A DNA stretch of 34,396 nt from JAFEDN01 sp963697455 (GTDB lineage: Bacteria; Pseudomonadota; Gammaproteobacteria; Coxiellales; Coxiellaceae): NCBI GenBank assembly GCA_963697455.1, contig CAVOOI010000023.1, positions 1-34,396 on the forward strand, written 5' to 3'. Numbering within the stretch: position 1 is the first letter of the stretch; each line of letters starts with the position of its first letter. Shown in pieces: positions 27,234 to 34,396 of this stretch. The notes beneath the pieces are model-generated. The model was not told the origin of the DNA, searched no databases, and saw only the letters and a list, made by a program, of their open reading frames with translations. Made by a program: the position numbers and the translations under genes.

Positions 27234-29248
27234 ATGTTAAAAGTCAATCGTATTCAAGTCATAAGTCCTCTTTCAAAACACGATCCGAGTGCTTTAGTAG
27301 TTAAGATTTTACCAACTAACACTTTGACCCCACTAAAAGTCCAACAGTTCATCGATCGTCCTCCTGAAACCACCCCCGGCAATGTAGGTATTGCGATATC
27401 CGGAGGTTCATCGCGTTCGATGGTAGCCGGAATGGGACAGCTCAGAGGCCTAAAGGCACTCAATAATGCTCAAGGAAGCCTGCTAGGACAAATCAAAGCA
27501 ATCTCCACCGTCTCAGGAGGATCTTGGCTGGGAATACCTTACCTGTATTTGAATAAAGACTTTACCGATGATGATCTTTTAGGTATTTATCAAGAACCAT
27601 CTGCATACACGGTTGAAAATCTACAACAGCTCAGCGAACAAAATCTTGGATCGCGGTGCACAGTTAATTTTTCAGCCAAGGATTTAGCTTTACAAGCGGT
27701 TATGCTCATTATTGCCGGCCTAACACCTACGATGGTTTGGCAAACCTTAATTGGTATTCATATTTTGAAATTTTATGACTTACATTCACAAACCGAAGGT
27801 CTACCCGATAGTTTTTTTTCTTTCGACCAGCACAGTTTAGAAAAAATTGTTAATGCTAACCCTGCACTGGCTGATAAAACTGCTCATCTGGTAGCGGCCG
27901 AACAAACTAAGGTGTGTAGACCTTATTTTATTTGCAATGCCGCCATGTTCGTCGATGTGACGGATCAATTCAAAAAATCTTTAGTTCCAGTGCAAATTAC
28001 TCCGTTCTTTGCAGGTGTATTCAGTAATCCAGAGGATGCAAAGGACGTAAATCAACAGGTTGTCGGCGGTGGTGGTGTCAGTTCTTTTGGTTTTAATTCT
28101 AATTTGCAAACGATTGATCATCAGAACGCAACCATATCACAACTTCGTCAATTCTCTTTGACGGATGCCGCCGGAGTCAGCAGTAGCTTTTTTGCAGAAT
28201 ATTTAGAAAAGATAGCCGTAATCTGGAATGGCAATCTTAAACATTTTTTTGATGACGTCAAAGATAAATTTCATTCAGATCGCTGGCAACATCTTTTGAA
28301 AAGTATCCCTATTGAGCATGGCAAAATAATATATAATCTTATAAATAGATTAGACATCCTCTCGCATCAAGAATTTGAAATTGCCAATGAGCAACTTATA
28401 AAAGCCGATATTGACCCAAAATTTTTCACAGCGCGCTGGGAAAATTAGCTGCCATTATTCCGCAATATCATTATTGGTCAGTAAACAATACCGACCCTTT
28501 GGCCGATACCCTAGATAATGCTTTTGCTGACGGTGGTAATCTAGAAAATACCGGGATTAGCGGATTATTACTATATGAGGATATTGATAATATTATTTCA
28601 TTTATTAATTCTTCCACACCGCTCACATCAACTGAATATGGCATTATCAATCACCTTGGCCGAGAAATCCCCCACACCTGTATTCTAGTAGATGAACAAA
28701 TTCCCCCACTTTTCGGCTATCAACCCTATCAAGATAAATTAGGATATCAACTCTATAGCACAGACTCTCACCCAACTAGTCCGCTAATGAAAAATAATCA
28801 AATATTTGCCAGCGAAGCATTCGCAGAGCTGTTACAAGGTCTCTGGCAAGCTAGTGGTAACCTATATCATCCTGGCGCAAATCAGCACGCTGCCAACTAT
28901 TTGCAAAGCCTCGTCACCGTAGAAAATGTTTGGTTTGGAATTAAAGCCGGGAAAAAAATGACAGTATTATGGATATATAATAATTTTATTAACGATTGGT
29001 ATGAGCAGTTAGCGGTTTCAGTGCGTGAGCAAATTTTTAACCATGACCCAAGTCATTACTTCAACTTTCCGCACTATAGTACTTTGGACACTCAGCTAAC
29101 AGCAACACAAATTAATTTGCTAGCCGCTCAAACCTCTTGGAGTGTGGTAAGCGGCAATCCGGATAAAATTCTAAGTCTGTTTCAACCGACTAAGAAAATC
29201 TCTCTGGATCGCCGCCCGAATAAAAAGGATATTATTCAATATGCCTAA
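27234..29248 (+). pseudogene. Eukaryote-like cytosolic phospholipase A2/B-like protein, frame break
   Basis: Two frames form one protein of about 670 residues with the PLA2_B/cPLA2 catalytic layout. The first frame (ATG 27234, AAAGGAG upstream) has the oxyanion-hole segment AISGGSSRSMVAGMGQLRGL (R61) and the nucleophile elbow STVSGGSWLG (S94). The second frame carries the catalytic Asp in ADGGNLENTGI, as in the DGG...N motif of cPLA2 and yeast phospholipase B. The break is near 28425-28447 and fits one deleted base: codons beyond it read KLAAIIPQYHYWSVNNTDPL before any usable start. No signal peptide is seen. The family cleaves acyl chains from glycerophospholipids; a role on host membranes is inference. 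As written, Ser and Asp are on separate products, so it is inactive unless the break is a sequencing error. Confidence 0.75.
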
Positions 29249-29281
29249 TATACTAGGATATTAAACAGCATGGAGACAAGG

Positions 29282-29629
29282 ATGTTTGAAAAGCGAAGTC
29301 ATAATTTACTGCCCTATCGATTATTTTTAAAACGAATGCTCAAGAGCATGCTGGTTGGATTATTGATTCTCCTGGTAGCATTGGCTATCGGTATTTATGG
29401 GTATCATCGATTTGAAAAAATGTCTTTCGTAGATGCTTTTTCCAATGCCGCGATGATTTTATCCGGTATGGGCCCTTTTGGCCCGCTGCAAACGCGAGCT
29501 GGAAAAATATTTGCCGGATGTTATGCCCTATTCAGCGGACTCACTTTTATTGTGATTGTCGGCACAATTTTGGCGCCCCTCGTTCATCGCTTTTTACATC
29601 GATTTCATATGGAAATTAAAGACTCTTGA
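29282..29629 (+). CDS. Small two-helix membrane protein, ion-channel-like
   Basis: A 115-aa protein with two hydrophobic helices (about 22-43 and 78-100, SMLVGLLILLVALAIGIYGY and FAGCYALFSGLTFIVIVGTI). Between them lies a re-entrant-looking segment, SFVDAFSNAAMILSGMGPFG. The helix-pore-helix layout resembles two-helix potassium channels, but the selectivity filter TVGYG is replaced by SGMGPFG. Similar small proteins are common in proteobacteria and are usually called hypothetical or channel-like. Start at 29282 chosen because GGAG lies six bases before it; an ATG at 29270 is in frame but has no site. It is just 33 bases after the phospholipase frame, so co-transcription is possible. Its last bases overlap the end of purT. 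Confidence 0.65.
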   Translation: MFEKRSHNLLPYRLFLKRMLKSMLVGLLILLVALAIGIYGYHRFEKMSFVDAFSNAAMILSGMGPFGPLQTRAGKIFAGCYALFSGLTFIVIVGTILAPLVHRFLHRFHMEIKDS

Positions 29630-30827
29630 CGACTTTGACTTTACTGGCCGCAAGCTTTGCCCTTGCTCGTGCTTCGTCAGTATCTCTGCCAATTGCTAAG
29701 GCAACGCCCATTCGCCGATGCGGCAAAACCGATTCCGGCTTGCCAAAGAGCCGAATGTCGCTATTGGGAACCTGAAGCGCTTCATCTACGCCAATAAAAG
29801 CAACGCCTTTTTCCGCTATCAAACCATAAATAACGGCGCTTGCTCCTGGTGAACGATTGCTGACATCTACCGGCAAACCCAGAATCGCTCTAGCATGAAG
29901 CTCAAACTCATTCTGGGATTGAGTACACATGGTTACCATGCCGGTATCGTGTGGCCGAGGACTGACTTCGCTAAAATAGACTTCATCACCTTTAATAAAT
30001 AACTCGACACCAAAGATTCCAAGTCCGCCAAGACTGTCCGTTATCTTTCTAGCGATTTCCTGGGCTTTTTCTTTAGCGGCATTGGTCATCACTTGCGGTT
30101 GCCAGCTTTCGACGTAATCACCATGAACTTGTCGATGACCAATGGGTTCGCAGAAATAGGTGTTAATTTCATCCGTTTTATCCAGAGCGCGCACAGTTAA
30201 CACCGTAATTTCATAGTCAAATTGGATGACACCTTCAACTATGACTTTGCCTGAATTGACACGACCGGCGCTGATGGCGTAATTCCAAGCCGTTGCCATC
30301 TGCTCTTCATTATCAATTCTGGATTGGCCCTTTCCCGATGAAGACATCACCGGTTTAATAATGCATGGCAAGCCAATTTTATGGGTAGCCGCCTTAACTT
30401 CTTCCAAACTTTCAGCAAATTGATAGGGGGAGGTCGGCAGCGCTAATTCCTCAGCGGCTAATCGTCTAATACCTTCTCGATCCATAGTAAGACGAGTGGC
30501 TCGTGCTGTTGGGATAACCTGCCAACCTTCTTCTTCCAGCTCCATCAAGGTATCCGTTGCGATCGCCTCGATTTCCGGCACGATTAAATCGGGTTTTTCC
30601 AGCTCAATCACTTGGCGAAGTTGCTGACCGTCTGCCATATTAATCACATGCGCCCGGTGAGCGACTTGCTGGCCCGGCGCATTTTCATAACGGTCAACCG
30701 CAATAGTCTCAATCCCGAGCCGCTGCAAGGCAATAATCACTTCTTTGCCAAGCTCACCACTCCCAAGCAGCATTACCTTTGTGCCAGACGGACTCAGTGG
30801 TGTTCCAATCACTAACTTTTTTTTCAT
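29616..30827 (-). CDS. purT: PurT, formate-dependent phosphoribosylglycinamide formyltransferase
   Basis: A 403-aa ATP-grasp enzyme that makes formyl-GAR from GAR, formate and ATP in purine synthesis, without folate. The N-terminal nucleotide-fold part shows LGSGELGKEV (G22-G27) and AVDRYENAPGQQVAHRAHVI. The ATP-grasp core has CIIKPVMSSSGKGQ (about 155-168) and the metal-site GVELFIKGDEVYFSEVSPRP followed by HDTGMVT. Length fits E. coli PurT (392 aa). Start chosen at the ATG at 30827 with GGAAA before it; 30842 is also possible. The frame stays open upstream to 30956, but that extension is translated from a decayed dinD copy and is not PurT. The 3' ends of purT and the channel-like gene overlap by 14 bases. 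Confidence 0.95.
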   Translation of the reverse strand: MKKKLVIGTPLSPSGTKVMLLGSGELGKEVIIALQRLGIETIAVDRYENAPGQQVAHRAHVINMADGQQLRQVIELEKPDLIVPEIEAIATDTLMELEEEGWQVIPTARATRLTMDREGIRRLAAEELALPTSPYQFAESLEEVKAATHKIGLPCIIKPVMSSSGKGQSRIDNEEQMATAWNYAISAGRVNSGKVIVEGVIQFDYEITVLTVRALDKTDEINTYFCEPIGHRQVHGDYVESWQPQVMTNAAKEKAQEIARKITDSLGGLGIFGVELFIKGDEVYFSEVSPRPHDTGMVTMCTQSQNEFELHARAILGLPVDVSNRSPGASAVIYGLIAEKGVAFIGVDEALQVPNSDIRLFGKPESVLPHRRMGVALAIGRDTDEARARAKLAASKVKVVKSL

Positions 30828-30864
30828 TTTGTTTCCAGGCATTTTCTCTCTCTTGATGCCAAAA

Positions 30865-30991
30865 GTAGCAAGCGTAACGCGTACCATAAAATCTTCAATT
30901 ATAACCTGTTGATTCGCAAGATTCCATTGCTCCCAGCCATAACCCAGTGGCTCCATAAGATCACGGGCAAACCAAAATTCAACATCGTTCT
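30865..30991 (-). pseudogene. Internally deleted 5' remnant of dinD next to purT
   Basis: This stretch is a second, eroded copy of the dinD segment at about 32213-32430. It keeps VEFWFARDLMEPLGY, then jumps, keeps the bases for an out-of-frame middle part, and then IEDFM. Two deletions relative to the intact gene are visible: about 65 bases (equivalent of 32247-32311) and about 28 bases before the MEPLGY block. Outside it (30992-31085) nothing similar to dinD is seen. It lies directly in front of purT and in frame with it. Confidence 0.7.
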
Positions 30992-31085
30992 ACCGGTTTT
31001 GCTATTTAACAAAATTTTCAAATATGTAATAAGATATAGGCAAGCTAGGAATGATCTAGAATCTGCAGGAAAATAAAGGCGACTC

Positions 31086-31514
31086 CTAAGTTTGTTCCGG
31101 TTTAGATACTTTTCGTATAAAAGGAATCACTCTCCCTTCGGGTGACCGTTGCGTCTCTTCTTCACCTGCAGTAAAAAATACAGGTGGAAATTGTGATTTT
31201 GCTGCTAACATCCTTTCTTTAAAGTGGGCGTTTTCTGGAAGATTTTTGGTATAATTCTTTAGAATCTGAAATGCTGACAGCAATGAATCTTTCTGTTGTT
31301 CTGAGAGAATTAATATCTGAGAATCCATTTTTATTGCCTGATTTAATTTTTCTGGGTCAATGATAAACCATTTTTCTCGTCGTTCTTCGGGAGATAAAAG
31401 CTCATAATAATGGGCTGGAAGCTCCCAAAAATCCTCTGCATGCACTTCTTGGTCAAAAAAATTTCCAATTTTTCCAATCATCGCAGCTACTTCAAACATT
31501 TGTAAAATATTCAT
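31086..31514 (-). CDS. Hypothetical protein, 142 aa
   Basis: I do not recognise this protein. It is soluble with no signal peptide. The middle (WELPAHYYELLSPEERREKW, then FIIDPEKLNQAIKMDSQILI) is helical and acidic, and the C-terminus is polar. An AGGGAAAA run precedes the ATG by a few bases. It lies between the intact dinD and the dinD remnant upstream of purT, that is, inside the duplicated or rearranged segment, which suggests it arrived with that segment. The gap 31515-31631 before dinD holds nothing I can name. Confidence 0.55.
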   Translation of the reverse strand: MNILQMFEVAAMIGKIGNFFDQEVHAEDFWELPAHYYELLSPEERREKWFIIDPEKLNQAIKMDSQILILSEQQKDSLLSAFQILKNYTKNLPENAHFKERMLAAKSQFPPVFFTAGEEETQRSPEGRVIPFIRKVSKPEQT

Positions 31515-31631
31515 AGTTTTTCCCTAAATTCGTTCATTTCGCATCCTTAGGAATTTATCGACATTCATTATTTATCCATCTCGAATTATTGTAAATGTTC
31601 TCAAATAAATTTTAACCATTCCCATCAAAAA

Positions 31632-32495
31632 TTAGACTTCATCCTTCAGTGTAATCAGCTTTCCAGATTGCTTTTCCAGTTTTCTTTCATCCGCTTTGAA
31701 TCTTCGCTCCAACTTTGTGATGTCTTCTCCCGGCGGCAGATTTTCCGGCTTGATTCCACGCTGTCCCAACATTTTCCGAACGCTCTGATTATTCTGAACA
31801 TGCTCACCAGTGATGGCTGTTTCGCCGCATAAATTATCCTGCAGCACATTATGGTTGGTCATTTCCGTGGCTAGATTTTTTGCCGCAATGATTAGTGTTG
31901 GTAGAAAGTCCGCCAGTGGACGAGTTTTGGTTATGCCATACTTTTCTTTCATGACCTGAGTTGTATAACCGCCGAACAGAGCTGTGTCGCCCTTTGAGCG
32001 AATCCTCCCAAAACCTGCGTCATCAACACCACGTTCATAAATATTTTGAGAAAGAGTTTTCTCAGATTCTTTCAATTTCTCACGAGCTTCCAGCCGGGCT
32101 TGCAGACGCATCCGATCCTCAATCAGCTCCTGCTTATGAGTCTGGATAGCAAAATAGCTCTGCGCAAAGGCAACAGGCTCTTTCCGTGGATCGCCATTCT
32201 GAGCGATCAAGTAGCACGCGTAACGAGTCAGCATAAAATCTTCAATCAAACGTTCTGCGCCCTTGCCCAGGGGGATCATTTTCGTGACGCCACGAAAATG
32301 ATCCCCCGGTTCATAACCTGTTGATCCGCAAGATTCTATTGCTCTTTGGATCGCGGTCTGAAAGTTCTCCCAACGAACATAACCCAGCGGTTCCATAAGG
32401 TCACGGGCAAACCAAAATTCAACGTCGGTATCGGGGATGCGTTGACTGAGTATTTCAAATTGATTCTTAAGCTGTCGGATGATTTCTGATTTCAT
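31632..32495 (-). CDS. dinD: DinD, DNA-damage-inducible protein D
   Basis: A 287-aa protein, close to E. coli DinD (about 275 aa), which acts on RecA filaments after DNA damage. Recognisable stretches are VEFWFARDLMEPLGYVRWEN, IEDFMLTRYACYLIAQNGDP, ERGVDDAGFGRIRSKGDTAL and FGGYTTQVMKEKYGITKTRP. The start is the ATG at 32495, because AAAGGA lies eight bases before it and it gives MKSEIIRQLKNQF. The open frame upstream to 32714 is translated from a tRNA-like remnant and is not protein. I see no full LexA box; CTGT with a poor partner lies upstream. Homologs are often carried by mobile elements, and this one lies beside a decayed integrase, so transfer with an island is likely. Confidence 0.88.
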   Translation of the reverse strand: MKSEIIRQLKNQFEILSQRIPDTDVEFWFARDLMEPLGYVRWENFQTAIQRAIESCGSTGYEPGDHFRGVTKMIPLGKGAERLIEDFMLTRYACYLIAQNGDPRKEPVAFAQSYFAIQTHKQELIEDRMRLQARLEAREKLKESEKTLSQNIYERGVDDAGFGRIRSKGDTALFGGYTTQVMKEKYGITKTRPLADFLPTLIIAAKNLATEMTNHNVLQDNLCGETAITGEHVQNNQSVRKMLGQRGIKPENLPPGEDITKLERRFKADERKLEKQSGKLITLKDEV

Positions 32496-32617
32496 TTGTT
32501 TAATCCTTTGGTAGTTTCTTGGACAGCACTCCCCAAAAATAACACCTCTACTGCCCCTTGCGGCGAGTTGCCGAAAATATAAATCAAAATACAATATTAT
32601 CATTAACAATGAATAAT

Positions 32618-32704
32618 GCAAGCAATTGGTTGCCAACAAAATGGACCACCGTCGACAGACGGTTAAACACTTGGTTGGTAGTTCAAATCTGTCCCGGGAA
32701 GCCA
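32618..32704 (+). other. Degenerate tRNA-like remnant (possible attachment site)
   Basis: From the 3' end: CCA (32702-32704), discriminator G, CCGGGAA, a T-arm (GGTAG-TTCAAAT-CTGTC, 32677-32693, two wobble pairs), and an anticodon-arm-like stem ACCGT/ACGGT (32648-32652/32659-32663) with a six-base loop. A D-arm-like GCAA/TTGC stem lies at 32618-32633. The spacing between arms is wrong and no matching 5' acceptor half TTCCCGG is present, so it is not a working tRNA. The complement encodes SRDRFELPTK, a spurious peptide typical of tRNA loci. A tyrosine integrase relic follows nearby. Confidence 0.3.
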
Positions 32705-32855
32705 AATAAATCAAACCAAATCAATACGTTATTGTCTGCTCTTTATTTCGACAATTTTGGCCTGCCGGAAATTTGCCGGAACGTGTAGAAATCGGCGAAT
32801 TAACCTTGCGACTCATACTCAAATAGACGTTGAAGATTTCAACGCCGCTTGCGTA

Positions 32856-33300
32856 TTAATCAGAGTCAATGTTGGTGCGCTTTCTCGACGGTAGCAAACT
32901 TTATTCGCCGCCGTGATCAAATCTCGCACTTCCGCCGCACTGTAGTGCGTGGGGTAATGCGGGTTGACTTCTGCCCCAACAAATCTTGCCTTCCATACTC
33001 ACTTGGGCAGCGCGTAAACAGCATCCAAACGTGTGCTTGAGGTCAATGGATTCGGACTGGCAAACTCAATCTTGCCTCGCCTTTTTCCATGCCCAGTTAT
33101 TCATTTGCTGCGCGTTTGACCACTTAAGCCAGTAAACACAGAAACTGGGTGTTGGCCTCGCACCTCAACAATTACTTGCTGAGCAATCTCGTTTAACACC
33201 ACTAACCGCTCAAGTCCATTTTTGGAATATTCGCCAGGAATCACAAACATGCTGGCATTCAGCTCCGGGATAAAATATTCCCAATTCCATCGCAACCGGC
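32856..33300 (-). pseudogene. Degenerate tyrosine integrase (C-terminal part)
   Basis: Reading three frames in turn on the minus strand reconstructs the C-terminal half of a phage-type tyrosine recombinase. It runs RLRWNWEYFIPELNASMFVI, PGEYSKNGLERLVVLNEIAQ, VRGQHPVSVFTG, then NNWAWKKARQ, DLKHTFGCCLRAAQVSM, DLLGQKSTRIT and HYSAAEVRDLITAANK. The last block should hold the catalytic Tyr. At least three frame breaks plus a missing N-terminal half make it non-functional. It points towards the tRNA-like remnant about 150 bp away. Bases 32705-32855 and 32496-32617 show nothing else I can name. Confidence 0.75.
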
Positions 33301-33337
33301 CTTAACTAAAGCAGCAACAAGCAATAGTCAAGAAGTA

Positions 33338-33811
33338 TTAACGCTGCTGAGTTTGAGTTGGTTTAATGGCTGTTTTTTCGCATTGCTTTGGAACAGGAAA
33401 TGCTTTTTTAATTGCTGATTGAATTAGATCAATAGAATCATTATCTAGTAATTGCGGATTATCTTCAAGATATTTAACTATAACTCTAATTATTTGATCA
33501 TTAGTTCTATATTGATATCTCATAAAATAACATAAAGAATTAATATTCGAATTTTGAACAATAATTTTCTCATAAACATCACTTACTGCTCGTATGTAGC
33601 CAAGACATATTCCTGCCTCAAATATATGCGTGTAATCAGTTTTATCTAAGTTTTCCTTACATATCGTTAACAATCCATCTCCTCTGGAAAAATCAACAAC
33701 ATCAGAAACACTAGCATATGCAATATTAAAAAAATAAATCATGAATAAAAAAGATGACAAATATATTTTTTTCTTGTTCAAATTCTTGCCAATGCTTTTG
33801 GGACTCGCCAT
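33338..33811 (-). CDS. Rap1a/Tai-like periplasmic immunity protein
   Basis: A 157-aa protein from the ATG at 33811 (GGAG about eight bases upstream). A signal peptide (KKKIYLSSFLFMIYFFNIAYA) precedes a domain with the Rap1a/Tai pattern: DGLLTICKEN, a Cys before GYIRAVSDVYEKI, a third Cys in NSLCYFMRYQ, QIIRVIVKYLEDNPQLLDND, and IQSAIKKAFPVPKQC. Members of this family neutralise type VI-secreted amidase toxins in the periplasm. No amidase effector or T6SS gene lies in the window, so it may be an orphan or have another role. It follows the AbiEii-like gene by 19 bases, on the same strand. The family call is by motif order and is not certain. Confidence 0.6.
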   Translation of the reverse strand: MASPKSIGKNLNKKKIYLSSFLFMIYFFNIAYASVSDVVDFSRGDGLLTICKENLDKTDYTHIFEAGICLGYIRAVSDVYEKIIVQNSNINSLCYFMRYQYRTNDQIIRVIVKYLEDNPQLLDNDSIDLIQSAIKKAFPVPKQCEKTAIKPTQTQQR

Positions 33812-33830
33812 ATTGTTTTCTCCATTATTT

Positions 33831-34396
33831 TCAAAATTGCTCAGCATATTCCAGTTCATTCCTCATAAATTCGCGAGTTAAAACATGATTTACAAGTCTA
33901 CGAACTGCTCCGATTGCAGTAAAAAAATCAGGAATTAACTCTTGCGGGGCATATGAAACGTTTTTGACAAAGCGATTATACTCTTTGATATATTCATTAT
34001 CATTATCGATAACATCAAACATTTGACTAAATTTTTCCTGAATTGTCATTTCGGAAAAATTTTTATTCTTTCTTGAACGTCGGTTATCTTTTTGCATTGC
34101 GCTTTTAGCCAATTCAATAAAGGAATATTCACCAGTAACTATTGGCTCTAACATGGAAAGATCATGAATATGCCGGACTATAGCAGGATCATCATACAAT
34201 TCTCCGCGGATTCTATCTGGAATACGCCAAGCAATAGCGCTTAATTTATCGGCGGCAATTTCAATCGCAGAAACACATGAAATCTGTTCAACTTCGGCTA
34301 ATTGCTGTAAATTTTTTGCAACAAATGATTGTATGCTTAATTTTGGGGATGGCAATTGAGGATTTTGAAGCGCCATTTCAATTAAAATATGAGGTC
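33831..34396 (-). CDS. AbiEii/AbiGii-type nucleotidyltransferase toxin, partial at the window edge
   Basis: The reading frame is open to the right edge, so the true start lies outside and this is the C-terminal 188 codons or so of a family usually near 300 aa. The visible part fits the family: ISCVSAIEIAADKLSAIAWR (the EK/DK helix), RHIHDLSMLEPIV, and EYNRFVKNVSYAPQE. The catalytic GS...D motif of the nucleotidyltransferase would be off-window. AbiEii-like toxins act in abortive infection and toxin-antitoxin pairs with an AbiEi antitoxin encoded upstream; here the partner would also be outside. It is followed by the Rap1a-like gene. The first in-window ATG is at 34376 but lacks a convincing ribosome site. 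Confidence 0.6.
   Translation of the reverse strand, partial: PHILIEMALQNPQLPSPKLSIQSFVAKNLQQLAEVEQISCVSAIEIAADKLSAIAWRIPDRIRGELYDDPAIVRHIHDLSMLEPIVTGEYSFIELAKSAMQKDNRRSRKNKNFSEMTIQEKFSQMFDVIDNDNEYIKEYNRFVKNVSYAPQELIPDFFTAIGAVRRLVNHVLTREFMRNELEYAEQF

Noticed and set aside
30828..30956. PurT N-terminal extension (446-aa reading)
   Set aside because: The extra residues match the deleted dinD copy, not PurT; start at 30827 gives the normal length.
32496..32714. N-terminal extension of DinD to a far upstream ATG
   Set aside because: The extension includes the tRNA-like SRDRFELPTK peptide and no ribosome site; the ATG at 32495 has AAAGGA eight bases upstream and gives the normal DinD start.
32849..33040. 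Plus-strand reading frame of 63 codons
   Set aside because: It is antisense to the degenerate integrase and has no own features.
1..34396. CRISPR array
   Set aside because: No regularly spaced direct repeats of 24-40 bases were seen on reading.

Overview
The window looks like a stretch of chromosome from a low-GC gammaproteobacterium, most likely of the Legionellales (Legionella/Coxiella/Berkiella-like). This is inferred from the AT-rich codon use, eukaryote-like proteins (a cPLA2/phospholipase B-like enzyme, an LRR plus AAA giant), lysine-rich histone-like tails, and generic gammaproteobacterial genes (umuDC, purT, dinD, RND pump). No rRNA and no intact tRNA is visible, so this placement rests on protein resemblance only.

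Left end (1-2600): an IS30-family insertion sequence (IR to IR about 1-1076) abuts a minus-strand gene fragment. The other end of that fragment is cut by a 119-bp MITE-like inverted-repeat element. Two small genes follow: an unrecognised 170-aa protein and a histone H1-tailed 'plasmid stabilization'-type protein. 2700-4506 holds umuDC (error-prone polymerase V), preceded by a 12-bp hairpin and no recognisable LexA box.

4654-12808: a 1119-aa three-domain exopolysaccharide enzyme (GH18-like, NodB deacetylase, GT2 synthase) converges on a TPR plus beta-barrel outer-membrane protein. Together they look like a compact PNAG/poly-N-acetylhexosamine synthesis and export pair (a Pga-like logic). Next comes a minus-strand run of an APC amino acid permease, an Old Yellow Enzyme ene-reductase (nemA-like) and a Cys-rich secreted protein, with a perfect 7-1-7 palindrome upstream of the permease.

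13129-20361: one 2410-aa protein, the outstanding feature. It has N-terminal ribonuclease-inhibitor-type leucine-rich repeats, a second Leu-rich region, a transglutaminase-like Cys-His centre, a charged linker, and two C-terminal MoxR/midasin-like AAA ATPase modules with Walker A and B and sensor residues.

20423-29248: a minus-strand RND efflux operon (pump, adaptor, outer-membrane factor with ATGA overlaps). The pump is intact, the adaptor has one frame break and the OMF has two. A VOC-fold protein with a histone-like N-terminal tail and a frame-broken cPLA2-like phospholipase follow on the plus strand. The frame breaks are single-base-type, so they are either recent decay or assembly indels.

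29282-34396: a small channel-like membrane protein and purT. Then comes an eroded mobile-element region: a deleted dinD copy fused to the purT 5' side, an unknown gene, an intact dinD, a tRNA-like remnant, a degenerate tyrosine integrase, an orphan Rap1a/Tai-like immunity protein and an AbiEii-type toxin gene that runs off the right edge.
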